Source of the DNA: Gnetum montanum
Lineage: Eukaryota > Streptophyta > Gnetopsida > Gnetales > Gnetaceae
NCBI GenBank assembly: GCA_015680685.1
Contig: MNCI01030304.1
Coordinates: 1,208,068 to 1,229,611 of the forward strand
Reading direction: 5' to 3'
DNA length: 21,544 nucleotides
In this document: positions 1-9,488 of the stretch, one piece after another
How the letters are laid out: every line of letters begins with the position of its first letter
Numbering within the stretch: the first letter of the stretch is position 1
Notes under the pieces: model-generated
Databases searched by the model: none
The model's input: only the letters and a program-made list of their open reading frames with translations
Told to the model about the DNA's origin: nothing
Position numbers and translations under genes: made by a program

Positions 1-329
1 ACTAATTAATTTGTTCATAAAATTTCTAATCTTCTTCATTAATATGGACTTTCTATTGATTTTTGAGAACCACTACTTCTTCATCCTTAGCTAACATTAC
101 TGTGGTCATTTCTTAAATCATTTTTACTTCTTGACATCTTTCTAAAACATTCATATTAAGGTTAAAATGTTTAGGTTAAATGTCATATTGGTGAAGAATA
201 GTTGTATGAAATCTTTATTCAATTGGATTGTTTCTTGATATAATTCTTGAATAATAATAAAGATTATGATTATTCTTTATCATTGCAACATATCACATAA
301 AATAGATTTACTTCCCATGTTGTCTATGT
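1..329 (+). repeat. LTR remnant, 5' part (family B-like, plus strand)
   Basis: From about 170 onward this stretch matches, in inverted orientation, the LTR at 1165-1803. Shared landmarks are a GGATTG block near 223, an AATAAA poly(A) signal at 256-261 (in the other LTR at 1507-1502), and TCATTGCAACAT near 278. The poly(A) signal shows that this copy reads on the plus strand. No TATA box is seen where one would be expected, near position 70, and I recognise nothing in 1-169, so the upstream part is either outside the window or lost. It could be the 3' LTR of an element lying to the left, or a solo LTR. Confidence 0.55.
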
Positions 330-743
330 TTACCATGTCATTTACATTTCCTAATTCATTTAATATTCCAATGTTAATTAGTAAGATGAAATGAGTACAA
401 CTAGTTTCAAGCATAAAGTGTAATTATTGGTAATCCAATAGTGACTTTGCTCAATTTACTTAGTAGTAAAGTTACTTAGTGATGAGTGGCTGGGTATCCC
501 AACACTCTACCATACAACTCATGAGTGCACACATGTGACTAGATTGTAATCCATGGATAGACAATGTAACTATGCTAGTGGTTGATAGTTGGTTTGTGAT
601 CGTTCTCTTCTCATGTTGAGTTAGTGAAGTATGAGTTGCATGGTTTAACTCTTGGTGAGGTGTATGATATTATGATGTTGTAAGCTCATGTTACTCCTAA
701 GTATGTTCATAATGAAAGATGAGAATAAAATTTAAATCTAATG
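330..743 (+). repeat. 421-bp tandem duplication, copy 1
   Basis: The block from TTACCATGTCATTT (330) to the A-rich end AATAAAATTTAAATC is repeated once, 421 bp downstream, with scattered substitutions and no obvious indels. The first ~170 bp are LTR sequence, with the CTTAGTAGTAAAGTTACTTAGTG type of repeat found in every LTR of the window. The remainder, including the TGATATTATGATGTTGTA segment, has no counterpart in the other LTRs. No coding capacity is seen. Confidence 0.85.
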
Positions 744-750
744 TTTATTG

Positions 751-1164
751 TTACTATGTCATTTATATTTCCTAAGTCATTTAATATTCCAATATTCATT
801 AGTAAGATGAAATGAGCATGGCTAGTTTTGAGCATAAAGTATAATTGTTAGTAACCCAATAGTGACTTTGCTTAATTTACTTAGCAGCAAAGTTACTTGG
901 TGATGAGCAACTAGCTATCCCAACACTTTAACATACAACTCATAAGTGCACATATGAGACTAGATCATAATCTATGGATGGACAATGTAAGTATGTTAGT
1001 GGTTGATAGTTAGTTCGTGATCATTGCCTTTTCACATTGAGTTAGTGAAGTATGAGTAGTATGATTTAACTCTCAATGATTTGTATGATATTATGATGTT
1101 GTACGCTCATGTTACTCGTAAGTATGTTTATAATGAAAGAAGAGAATAAAATTTATATCTAAAT
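751..1164 (+). repeat. 421-bp tandem duplication, copy 2
   Basis: This is the second copy of the 330-743 block, in the same orientation and collinear throughout (for example TTAATATTCC at 781 against 360). Divergence is mostly C/T and A/G differences, so the duplication is not recent. Its right end abuts the inverted LTR fragment that starts near 1165. Its first 150 bp pair with about 1240-1400 of that fragment as an inverted repeat. Confidence 0.85.
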
Positions 1165-1501
1165 GCTAACAAAAATGTAAATCTATTCTATCCTATGACA
1201 ATGAGCACCCATTCTTGGCTTACCTACATGTCCCAAGCTCATGTAATTATTAATAAGATTACCAAGTGAGTTCACTACTAAGTGAATCAAGTAAAACCAC
1301 TACTGGGTTACCAAATGATTACACTTAATGCTCAAAACCAATTTTACTCATTCCACCTTGTTGATAAATGTGAAAAAAGTAAAGTACTTAAGAAATGTAA
1401 AGAATCAAACTAAAGTAAACATATTAAAGAAGTTAAAATTAAACTAAGTAAAAGTAAAGAAACTAAGTTCAATGTTGCAATGATGAGAAACAATCTTGAT
1501 C

Positions 1502-1507
1502 TTTATT
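1502..1507 (-). terminator. Poly(A) signal of LTR B
   Basis: TTTATT on the plus strand gives AATAAA on the minus strand, about 180 nt downstream of the TATA box at 1690-1683. This is the same spacing as in the LTRs near 12380 and 20681. The flanking sequence also aligns with the plus-strand copy around 256-261. Confidence 0.55.
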
Positions 1508-1682
1508 TTCATCCATGAATTATACCCAAGTACAATCCACTCAAACAAATATTTTGTACAACTGTTTGACACCATACTACAGGCATTCACTCTATCGCTA
1601 AGTTTAAGTTATGAAAAAAAAACTACAAAAATTTGGTTAAGGGTGAAATGAAAGTTGTTGCATTAACACAACCAAGTATTGG

Positions 1683-1776
1683 TATTTATAGGGGTGACCA
1701 GGACCCTCTACATCACATCAACAATGATGTATGCAAGGCTGCGATGTTGTAGATACTATATCGTAGATACGATATC
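1683..1776 (-). promoter_or_regulatory. LTR B core promoter: TATA box with upstream hairpin
   Basis: TATAAATA reads on the minus strand at 1690-1683. Some 70-90 bp upstream is an inverted repeat with perfect 8-bp arms, ATATCGTA at 1759-1766 and TACGATAT at 1769-1776, separated by GA. It is followed by a related GTTGTAGATAC segment near 1746-1756. Other LTRs in the window also have repeated dyads just upstream of TATA, though with different sequence. Confidence 0.5.
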
Positions 1777-1803
1777 ATAGCTCATTAACAATAGGTTTTA
1801 TCA

Positions 1804-2035
1804 TATACCTAGGACTAACTGGAAACTTGTCCGTGAGTTAAAACAAAAGAAGGATAGAGTTCCTCATAAAATTAGCAAGTGTACTTAAACTTTGACTTGA
1901 CTACTTAAATACATGACCACTTAACTTTGAATGCTGCATTGTGGTTTAAGTGATGCTTTACAAAATTATCATACATTGCATGATGAACACATATGACAAC
2001 AAAATAAAATAAAATATCAAAGTTTGGTGTAGCCT
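1804..2035. other. Non-coding gap between extra ORF and LTR B
   Basis: This AT-rich stretch lies between the stop codon ending the extra ORF and the possible LTR start. A polypurine tract for plus-strand priming would be expected here on the minus strand, but none is clear. The nearest purine-rich run is inside the end of the ORF (about 2057-2080). No gene or further repeat was recognised. Confidence 0.4.
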
Positions 2036-4812
2036 TTAGGTTCCCAAAAATGGTGTCTCCTCCATTGACTTCTTTCCTTTATCATTAGGCTTCTGAAATT
2101 GATAACAGTTGAGTAGCACCTGAAGCTTTTCTTCCTCCAATATTTGGTCATGTACCATCTAGGTGAATTCTGTAATGTTTTCTAGTGTTACTACTTCCCA
2201 TGGGCATGGCAACTATTAAAATATTTTGTTGGCCTTCACATACCAAGCTATAAGCTACCTTCTTTCTTTCTAAAATGCCCTAGCCACCTTTCTCAATTCT
2301 TGGTAATCTGTTATTCTATGGGCCAAGTTTGCTGCTACATCTTTTTGGTCTTGGTAACTAGCTTTTAGTACTTCAAGTTTAGAGTTTGAAATGTGTAATT
2401 TTTTTTGTGCATCTTTTCTATCTACAAACTCTTTCTCATACATCGCATACACTACAGCTACTTGTTTTTCTAGGACATTCCTTGTTCTACTTGTTGTAAG
2501 AATGGCCAAATTAGCATACCAAAGGTTTGCTAATCCCATGTATTCTATAATTTCTTCAATATTTAGGTTATTATTCTTTACTTCAGCTTGGTGAACATGG
2601 GTAAGGCTATCTAGGATTGGCTACCAATTAGGTGGTTGTGTAGTGATTAAACTAATTTTAGCTTTAGCTATCTAGACTTATTTTTCATTAATTTGCTTAT
2701 AAATACGCACCTAGTCTCTAAAGTATTCCTTGAACCATTCATGTTTCTTAGCCTCATTTTTCCATGCACTAATTTCAATTGTTGATTTTTGATGGATAGT
2801 ATGAACTTCTTTCATTGATTGGGTTGTGTTCTCTTTAGCCAATTTGCTCATATCTTGCTTAACTCTAAAAAATTGTTCTCTTAACTGATGGATACTTTCT
2901 TCAAAAACATTTTTCTACTTATCTATGTCTATCAACCTTATGTTTTCAATAGCAATTTTCTTGTTTTCCTCTTGTACGGTAGTTATGGCTTTGGCATGTA
3001 CATAAGTTTGGGGTTCTACCACAAATGCATTTCATCTTGCTTTTTCTTTCTCTATATCTACTTAGATATTTCTAGCTATGAGTTGAGTTTCTTGCTTAGT
3101 TCTGAATTTATCCAATTGGTCTAGTACTACATATTGTGCAAGGTCTCTTCTTTCTACTTTTAAGGCTACTAATTTGGCTTGACCCCTCTATAGTTCGTTT
3201 TCTACATGTTTGACTCTTGTTTCAACTTTGACCAACTCATCCTTTATTGAGATTAGATATGACTAAACTATAGTGATATCACTAGGTATATCAAAGAAAT
3301 TTTGCATAACTTGGCCTATCTGCAATAGTCAATCCAAGATATCTTCATGTTATGCTAAGTTCATGGATGTACTAGCTATCATTTCTACATCTTCAACTCC
3401 AGTAATATTTGCTGGTGGTACAATGGGCATGTTAAATGATTCTTTAATATGATCTATGATCACTTCTTTTGCTATTGATGTATCTTAATGTTGCATTACC
3501 ATTACTATGGCACCTTTGCCTATTTCTAGCATGACCTAGAAAGATGCACCGTTCCCAAAAATTTGTTGTGGCTAATCTTCATCCTCTCCTACATGTAAAG
3601 ATACCTAACCACTAGTGGGTCCTATTGATATAGTAGCCCTTATGGAGTTACCTCTTATGTTGTATAATGTGGAACCTTCCATCATTCCCCAACTTATGAT
3701 CTTAGCAATTTGCTGCAAATGGCTCATGAATGATCTATAGTCCTATTGTGCTAGTGAAGGACTTTGTCTAGGTCCGTCACCAGCTAGCGTTGACATACTT
3801 TGTCCTTCTTGTTCTTGTCCTATTGCTAGAATATTATCTACAAGTGTTGAACCTATTGCTCCCTTAATGCTTGTTGGCTTCTCCATCTAATCTTTCTTTG
3901 GTAGCACTAGCTTGGACATTTTAGCATATGATGCATTCTAGGCTTTATGTAAGACATCATTTGTATACCCTAGAATTCCAACTTGCTTGCATAATCTTTT
4001 GATAAGGAAAGGAAATGGCAATGCAAGTTTTCCTACCTTCTTTTCTTCAAATCTTCTTTAAATTTCTAAGAATAATAGAGGATTCAAATTTGCATTGAAT
4101 TTCCCCATAAGGATTACGCTTCCTCTTGTAGCATAGGTGGAAATTCTATTCAATCTCTTGGTGAGAAAGATGTGGTAAGTTCCTATCTTAAAGTATATCT
4201 TTTCCTTAGCTAATAATTCATTGTATTTCTTATATTTCTTATTGTATGTTCTTTGTAGCCATAACTTCTTTTTATCTATGTCAAATCTAGTGGATATCTA
4301 TGCTATGTTTTCTCCAACATTAGGAATATTTAGTACCTTAGCAATGGCTTTGACTAAATAAGGCACAAAGACTCCTTCTATTTTTATGATGGCATCATCT
4401 TGCTTGTTTTTTCAAAACTAGTGGACTTCTCCTAAGTGCCATTCACCATTACATGATAGAGTTGGCCATAGAGGAGAGGCTTGTAGTTATGTTCAGACAT
4501 TCTCGGGTGTGAATTCCATGAATGATTTCAAATTCAATTTCAAAATTATTGTAAACATAATTGATTTTATTAAATTTCCTAAAGAAATTTTGCTAATAGT
4601 GTGAGGCACTATCCTTGTTGTGGAGCTAGTGTTACTTCAACCTCAACTTGTGTAGAGTGTTCAATGGAAAGTGTTTAATGATGGATATTGAAATATTAGG
4701 CCTCCTCCTCTACTTGTGGAGTTTGGTCTATGGCTTATCCTCTACCTTGACCCCTTGCTCTTTTACTCTCTTGTTGTGAGGATCCTTCTACTGTGGGTCT
4801 TTTAGGAGCCAT
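2036..4812 (-). pseudogene. Extra (post-pol) ORF, Athila ORF1-like, with coiled coils
   Basis: The frame opens with ATG at 4812, and its first residues MAPKRPTVEGSSQQ lead into a basic stretch with KRARGQGRG. It closes with TAA at 2038-2036, about 925 codons in all. After a decayed stretch (about 4640-4400, which includes a frame change) one frame holds for about 780 codons to the end, broken only by roughly 25 stop codons. The block near 3985-4030 reads LPFPFLIKRLCKQVG, which resembles the core of plant retrotransposon ORF1 / 'putative plant transposon protein' domains (Pfam ATHILA ORF-1 and PF20167 type). A central Ser/Gly/Gln-rich linker follows, then long charged helices with heptad-like spacing (about 3250-2270). 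I see no signal peptide or membrane segment, so calling it an envelope gene is not supported. The function of this ORF family is unknown. It is clearly dead here. Confidence 0.7.
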
Positions 4813-5130
4813 CTGCAATAATCAAAGATTTGTTTGAGCATATCGAAGGATTTTAAATAAATTTATAATGGTTTATAATCCTTTCCTAGTTCTAGATATT
4901 GATCACAAATTTATCCTTATTATTTCTTATAACTATTATTATGATTATAAAGTTGGAAAAATATCAAAAAGAAATCCTTATTAGTTTTATCTCTTATTGT
5001 TATAGCCACTTATAAGTGTTATTTTCTTTATTCTTGTGTGTTTAGATGAGTAGTTAGGAAGTTTGTTAGGAATGGCTAGTTCTTATTTCATTAGTTGATC
5101 AAGATTTTAGTTGATAGATTTTATTCTTAC
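4813..5130 (-). other. Candidate 5' UTR intron in front of the extra ORF
   Basis: On the minus strand, AAAG|GTAAGAAT gives a strong 5' splice-site match at 5130. GATTATTGCAG ends at 4813 and gives a 3' splice site directly before the ATG at 4812. The 318-nt interval is AT-rich and contains no coding frame I recognise. Splicing is inferred from consensus matches only. It could also serve as the acceptor for a spliced subgenomic RNA from the LTR promoter, as in retroviral env expression. Confidence 0.4.
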
Positions 5131-5372
5131 CTTTAATATACTCTTCTAGGTGTTAGAGAAATTTGGCTCAAATTGACACTTCTACATGCAATACCTTCCC
5201 CCATGACTAAGTTGATCACTCTGTGATCAAATAGGTTCAAAAAGTATGTAAATTGGAGCTACAATGAGAGGGTTATGGTGCTTGGAAGATTGGTTGCTAG
5301 AGGGTTATAAAAATAGCATGAACTCCCCTTACTTGAAATGAGCATAATGAAATTTTTTTGAAATCCTCATGC

Positions 5373-5460
5373 ATATATATAGATTTTTATATTGGCGACA
5401 TTGTAGATGCAACATTGTAGCTACAACGTTGAAGGGCCTAATACATTGTAGCTACGATGT
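5373..5460 (-). promoter_or_regulatory. Candidate internal promoter with palindromic repeats
   Basis: On the minus strand a TATA-like region (ATATAAAAA at 5392-5384, then TATATATAT at 5381-5373) lies directly downstream of three related segments containing CATTGTAG. Two of these are near-palindromes: 5411-5430 (AACATTGTAGCTACAACGTT) and 5443-5460 (ACATTGTAGCTACGATGT). The arrangement imitates the U3/TATA arrangement of the LTRs. It sits about 250 bp upstream of the candidate splice donor and 560 bp upstream of the extra ORF. Promoter activity is inferred. Confidence 0.4.
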
Positions 5461-6883
5461 CACCATTGAAACATTTTGATTTTTGAGCAATTTTGGATGA
5501 AGAAATTGAGTTAAATGAATAGTTTGGAAGATGTAGGGGTGGTTTAAAGGGATTTTGATCATGGATGATGCTTACAATATGAATTTGGGGATAAAAGATC
5601 ATGAAGAAGGATTCTTTGACAAAGAAAGTCAATGAGATGTATGAGAGATGGTAATAGAAATTGCCCAAATTATGATCAGTTGTGAAAATATAGGAAAATA
5701 AAAATTGATGGTTTTAAGTATCTTGGGGGCCTAAGATGATGTAGAATTGGTCATCAGGTATGAAGCGCAAGAGTTGCACAAGTGGGTCCTTCCCAAAGCA
5801 GGCTCCAGCACTTAGTGCCCTTATATAACCATGTTAACAAGTGTTAGCATTGTTAAATGTAAAACATACCTAGCTTGCAAAACACACATGTTAGCATTGC
5901 CTAAATGAGAAAATAACACTATATTATACACAACCATTAAATTATGATAATATATACCAGCGAGGTGAAATGAGGGTTAGAAAAGATTGTAGTAATTGGG
6001 ACATGAGATGTCTTACCATAGGAAAAATTAATTCTTTTATGTGATATGTATGGTTAAAGTAATCATTAGCCTTTCCATCCAAGATCCCAACCAAGTCCAC
6101 TTACCAATGACATTGCATTGCATCATCCAAAAACTAAAAACCATAAGACTACAACTATTGCAAGAAGCATTAACACTTGACAATGAAGTTCAAGAAAGTA
6201 GTTTATCAATAGCATGCTTTAATTTTTATATTTTCGAGAAGCTACCTACCTTCAGGCATGGGTAACATGTCTTTCTAGTGACATGGTAAGGTAGCACTTA
6301 TTTTAGACATTCTTTCATTTTTCGTTAGAAATCAAGTAAATAATATGTATCAACAATAGGGTAAGATGTATATTAGTAGTCTTAGAGAATCCAAGAGTTC
6401 CCTTGATGTCACATCATTTTCTATCTAAGCATAATGATCATAAGTTTATTTTAGTTTTATTGTGAAAAGAATATCATTATGTCCATAGCAAGAGCCTCTT
6501 ATTATTGGAAATGAGTGGATGAATGATGTGGTCTCACTATATACAAACTCTATCCTTCAATGATTTGATAATATAAGGCAATATTTACATTATTGAAACT
6601 ACATATTATTTTATTCCTTGCACTTTCATAGAAAAATCAACAAAATATGTACAAAAAGATGATGAAAAATTATAGAAAAATGACAAGAATAGCAAAAAAT
6701 GATAAGATCAGAAAAATGTAGAAAGAATTTAAAAGGTATCAAAGAATAGAAAATGATTAAGAAATGAGAAAAGTATAAAATAATAGAAAAGATATCAAAG
6801 AAAGTGCAAAAGTAGTAAGAAAATAAAAGGTTCAGTGCCTATGTATCCAATTGGACATCCCCATGACTATTATTGAAAATAGT
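5461..6883 (-). other. Non-coding spacer between integrase and extra ORF of element 1
   Basis: No frame resembling a gene is visible here. The integrase-proximal part (about 6883-6590, minus sense) is T-rich and resembles the T-rich stretch after integrase in element 2 (19320-19540). Patchy similarity appears to continue: a TGAG..C.TCAT.CATCCA segment (near 6530) matches 19648-19670, and TCAAGGGAACTC (near 6405) matches 19801-19814. The spacer is therefore an original part of this element lineage. The predicted small ORFs here are chance. Confidence 0.55.
5820..5827 (-). promoter_or_regulatory. Isolated TATA-box match (TATATAAG)
   Basis: TATATAAG reads on the minus strand within GGTTATATAAGGGCACTAAG, in a locally less AT-rich context. 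It lies about 1 kb upstream of the extra ORF. No second promoter element is evident, so it is a weak alternative to the candidate at 5373-5460. Confidence 0.2.
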
Positions 6884-8060
6884 TTATAAGAAGATGGAAT
6901 GGGTTGAAATCAATTTGATAGATAAGGTAGAATCCATAGAGGAGTTGGAATGTTCATAGAATGGCTTGGCTTGTTGAATATTAACCAAGATAAGCTTTTT
7001 TGGGTTACTTGGACGATAGATCTGCATGGTGCCTGATTGGTATGTTGCATGGATGATAGAGGGTCCTTCCCATAGGATTTGAAGCTAGTCTTTTGTGACA
7101 CATGACTAGGATTGTAATAGAGGACATTATCACCTAGTTGGATTTATACTTGTATTCTAGCATCATTACTCATCACAGCTACAAGTCTATTTTCATCTAA
7201 AAGGTTAAGATTCATGAGATGTTCCATTTAACCGAAGTTTAAGTCTGGGTCAAGTGCACTAGCAGTGCCTAAAGTTTGGAGCTTTGCTTGGATTAGTAGC
7301 ATAGGAAGTTTTCCATAGACTAGTTCATAGGGCAAGTATCCTATTGGAAGTTTCCACGTGAATCTATATGCCCATAAAGCATCCAATCCTTTTTGAATTA
7401 ACAAACTATTCTAGTTAATAGTTTTGTGATTTCTTGATTAGTCACTTCTACTTGACCATTTGCTTAGGGGTAGTATGGTGTTGTGAACTTACAATTCACC
7501 CCAAGTTGTTGCATTAGCTTTTTGAATGTAACTCTTGTAAAATGAGTCCCATTGTCAAATATGAGCATACATGATACTTCAAATCTATTCACCATGTTTT
7601 GTTAAAATGACTTGGCTATTATTTTGGTTGTGCAATCCTTGACTATAGCTTCTTCTACCCACTTGGTACAATAATCAGCAATAACTATGTTGTAAGATTT
7701 TGTATAGGACATAAGTGTAATGGACCCCATGAAATCAATTCTTGAGATATCAAATGGCTCCAATGATTGTATCCATTGTTGTGAACCTTCATTCCTGGTC
7801 ATTAATCCTCCATCATATTGACATCTTTCATAAGATCCGGTAAATTAGTGTGCATTTCTAAATAGGATAGGCCAAAAGTAGCCTATAATCATCAACTTTA
7901 GTGTTGTTCTACATCCTACGTAGTGCCCACCACATGGTCCCTCATGCACATCTTGTAGAATTCTTTGTTGGCTCTCTTCTGGAATGCATAATCTTCCGAG
8001 TCCATTAGCACATATCTTGTAAACATTTCCATTAATTTCCATATACTGTTTAACTCTATC
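6884..8060 (-). pseudogene. Element 1 integrase, broken
   Basis: The region begins in MEINGNVYKICANGLGRLC and continues through the zinc-binding part (HEGPCGGHYVG, then a decayed YERCQYDGG). The DDE core still has all three acidic residues: Asp in IADYCTKW (7676-7674), Asp in FDNGTHF (7556-7554) and Glu in GQVEVTN (7448-7446). The last two are spaced exactly D-X35-E. The C-terminal part ends NIQQAKPFYEH and stops at 6886-6884. Integrase inserts the reverse-transcribed DNA into the host chromosome. The copy is dead through several stops (for example TAA after AKSF and in YYP*ANGQ) and a frameshift near 7380. The same domain in element 2 is about 60% identical by eye over the first 60 residues. 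Confidence 0.85.
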
Positions 8061-8229
8061 GAGGAACTATTCCTTTGGTTTCTTATTCCACTCAATAGGA
8101 AGCTCTTGTATAGTTAAGTAAGTCAAGTAGTTAGTAATCCACAACTTTTCTATTGAGTTGATAGCCATTGTTGTTCTTGTAAATAAATTTTCATCAGGAA
8201 ATTGGTCTGATAATGCTTCATCCTATTGT

Positions 8230-8610
8230 TGCGGTTCCCATGTTAGTCTTGAAAAATGATCAACTAGAACATTTTTAGTTCCCTTCTTGTCTATTATAGT
8301 AATGTCAAACTCTTGTAATATCACAAGTCATCATATCACCGTTAGACTAACCACTAGTTTATTCATAAAAAATTTGATGGCACTATGATCTATGTAGACA
8401 TAAATAGGATATCCAAGCACATAATATCTAAACTCTTCAAGTGCATACACCATGGTCATAAGATCCTTTTCTGTAGTGATGAAATTAAGTTATGCTCCAA
8501 TGATGCTTCAACTAGCACAGTGTATGTAGTAGGGTCATTTTTTATCATCAAGTTGAGTGGGTATTTCTCCTAGTGCATAGTTTGAAGAATCTATCATAAT
8601 GTGGAAGATC
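8230..8610 (-). pseudogene. Element 1 RNase H domain, broken
   Basis: Recognised by IDSSNYALGEIPTQLDDKK near 8595-8540, TTEKDLMTMVYALEEFRYYV near 8490-8430, VYIDHSAIKFFMNK near 8400-8360, and the linker end VDHFSRL near 8260. These follow the usual gypsy RNase H order, with the Asp, Glu and Asp metal-binding positions apparently kept (DSSNYA, TEK, YIDHSA). The enzyme would degrade the RNA strand of the RNA-DNA hybrid. Stops occur after DDKK, CAS, IIGA and in the SLTV region. It sits between RT and integrase, as in all Ty3/gypsy polyproteins. Confidence 0.8.
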
Positions 8611-8659
8611 TTGGACTAATCCAAAGCTTGAAGGATTGGTATTTTGATCAATTTTTATT

Positions 8660-9488
8660 TTAATGTCTTAAATGCCTTCTCACATTGTTATATCCATTAG
8701 AATGGTGTATCTTTCTTTGTAAGTTCTAGTAGCAGATTTTCTATCTTTTAAAAATTCTCAATAAATCTTCTGTAATATCCTGTATGGCCAAGGAATGATT
8801 TGAAATCCTTCATAGTTTGTGGTCATTGGGTAATGTTTTGAATGATTCTTATCTTGTTAGCTTCTACCTTTATTTTTTTGAGATATTTTATGTCTAGAAT
8901 AATATCATCTTGGACCATTAAATGGCTTTTCTACTAGTTGAGATTTAGATTAGTTTTGACACATCTTTTCAAAATTGGCTCTAGTTAATCCAATTCTTGT
9001 TTGAAGCCTAGCCCATATGTGAAAAATTCATCCATGAATACTTCCACTCCATTGACAATCTGTTTTTAGAAAATACTCAATACAAGTCTTTGAAAGGTAG
9101 TAAGGGCATTACACAAGCCAAAAGGCATTTGCTTGTAGGAAAATGTCCCCCATGGACTGGTGAATGTAGTCTTCTCTTGATCTTCTAGTGCAATCCATAT
9201 TTGCTTATATCCACTATACCCATAAAGGAAACTATATTACTGATGTCCTAAGATAGTATCAAGGACTTGGTCAACAAATGTTAAAGGAAAGTGATCCTAA
9301 AATTTCACTAAATTCAACAATTGGAAGTCAATGCAGACCCTCCACTTACCATCTTTCTTTGGGATAATGAATAAAGGACTAATCCATTCACTATCTGCTA
9401 TGGGATAGATGGATCTTACTTTTAAGATTTTTTCCAATTCTTGTTTGACTACTTCTTTAAGTTTAGGATTCAATCTTCTTTGAGGTTG
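8660..9488 (-). pseudogene. Element 1 reverse transcriptase, catalytic Asp residues lost
   Basis: A single frame of about 275 codons runs from QPQRRLNPKLKE to KAFKTLK, broken only by about ten stop codons. I found no indel. Conserved blocks are PKKDGKWRVCIDF, TSPWGTFSYKQMPFGLCNA and HTGYYRRFIENF. The first catalytic Asp (motif A, usually FLDGYSGY) is Tyr: FLYGYSGY, codon at 9224-9222. The YMDD-type motif reads FMDE (9038-9027), so the second Asp of the pair is Glu. These changes are not C-to-T deaminations and alone would inactivate the polymerase. The sequence diverges moderately from element 2 but has the same layout. Confidence 0.88.

Larger units (their letters stand above)
1165..1803 (-). 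repeat. Degenerate LTR (family B), probable 3' LTR of element 1
   Basis: Read on the minus strand this has the order of an LTR: a possible start TGATAAAA (1803 downward), a palindromic U3 segment, a TATAAATA box (1690-1683), an AATAAA signal (1507-1502), and a U5-like tail with two CTTGGTAACCCAGTAGTG-type repeats. The tail shares its layout with the LTRs at 12102-12999 and 20101-21043 but is more diverged from them than they are from each other. The expected terminal CTCATCA is missing, so the 3' end looks truncated near 1165. It lies just downstream of the end of the extra ORF of element 1, where the 3' LTR of that element should be. The upstream boundary is tentative. Confidence 0.6.

Noticed and set aside
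2888-3124. A 78-codon plus-strand open frame rich in Phe, Tyr and Leu that looks like a membrane protein.
   Set aside because: It is antisense to the coiled-coil part of the extra ORF; Lys and Glu codons on one strand read as Phe and Leu codons on the other, which explains its hydrophobic look.
2036-4812. A variant genetic code in which TAG or TAA is read as an amino acid (as in some algae and ciliates).
   Set aside because: TAG, TAA and TGA all occur, at positions where Trp, Gln or Arg is expected (for example the Trp of the TSPWG motif and of DGKW in RT), and element 2 also has frameshifts and lost catalytic residues. This is decay and not recoding.
5438-5668. A 76-codon minus-strand open frame with hydrophobic character, and the short plus-strand frame at 6041-6265.
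   Set aside because: Neither has a recognisable motif; both lie in the spacer, and the first overlaps the palindromic repeats of the candidate promoter.
6910-7101. A 63-codon minus-strand open frame at the integrase C-terminus.
   Set aside because: It is shifted from the integrase frame, which reads VTKD, LQILWEGP and NIQQAKPF through the same bases and matches element 2.
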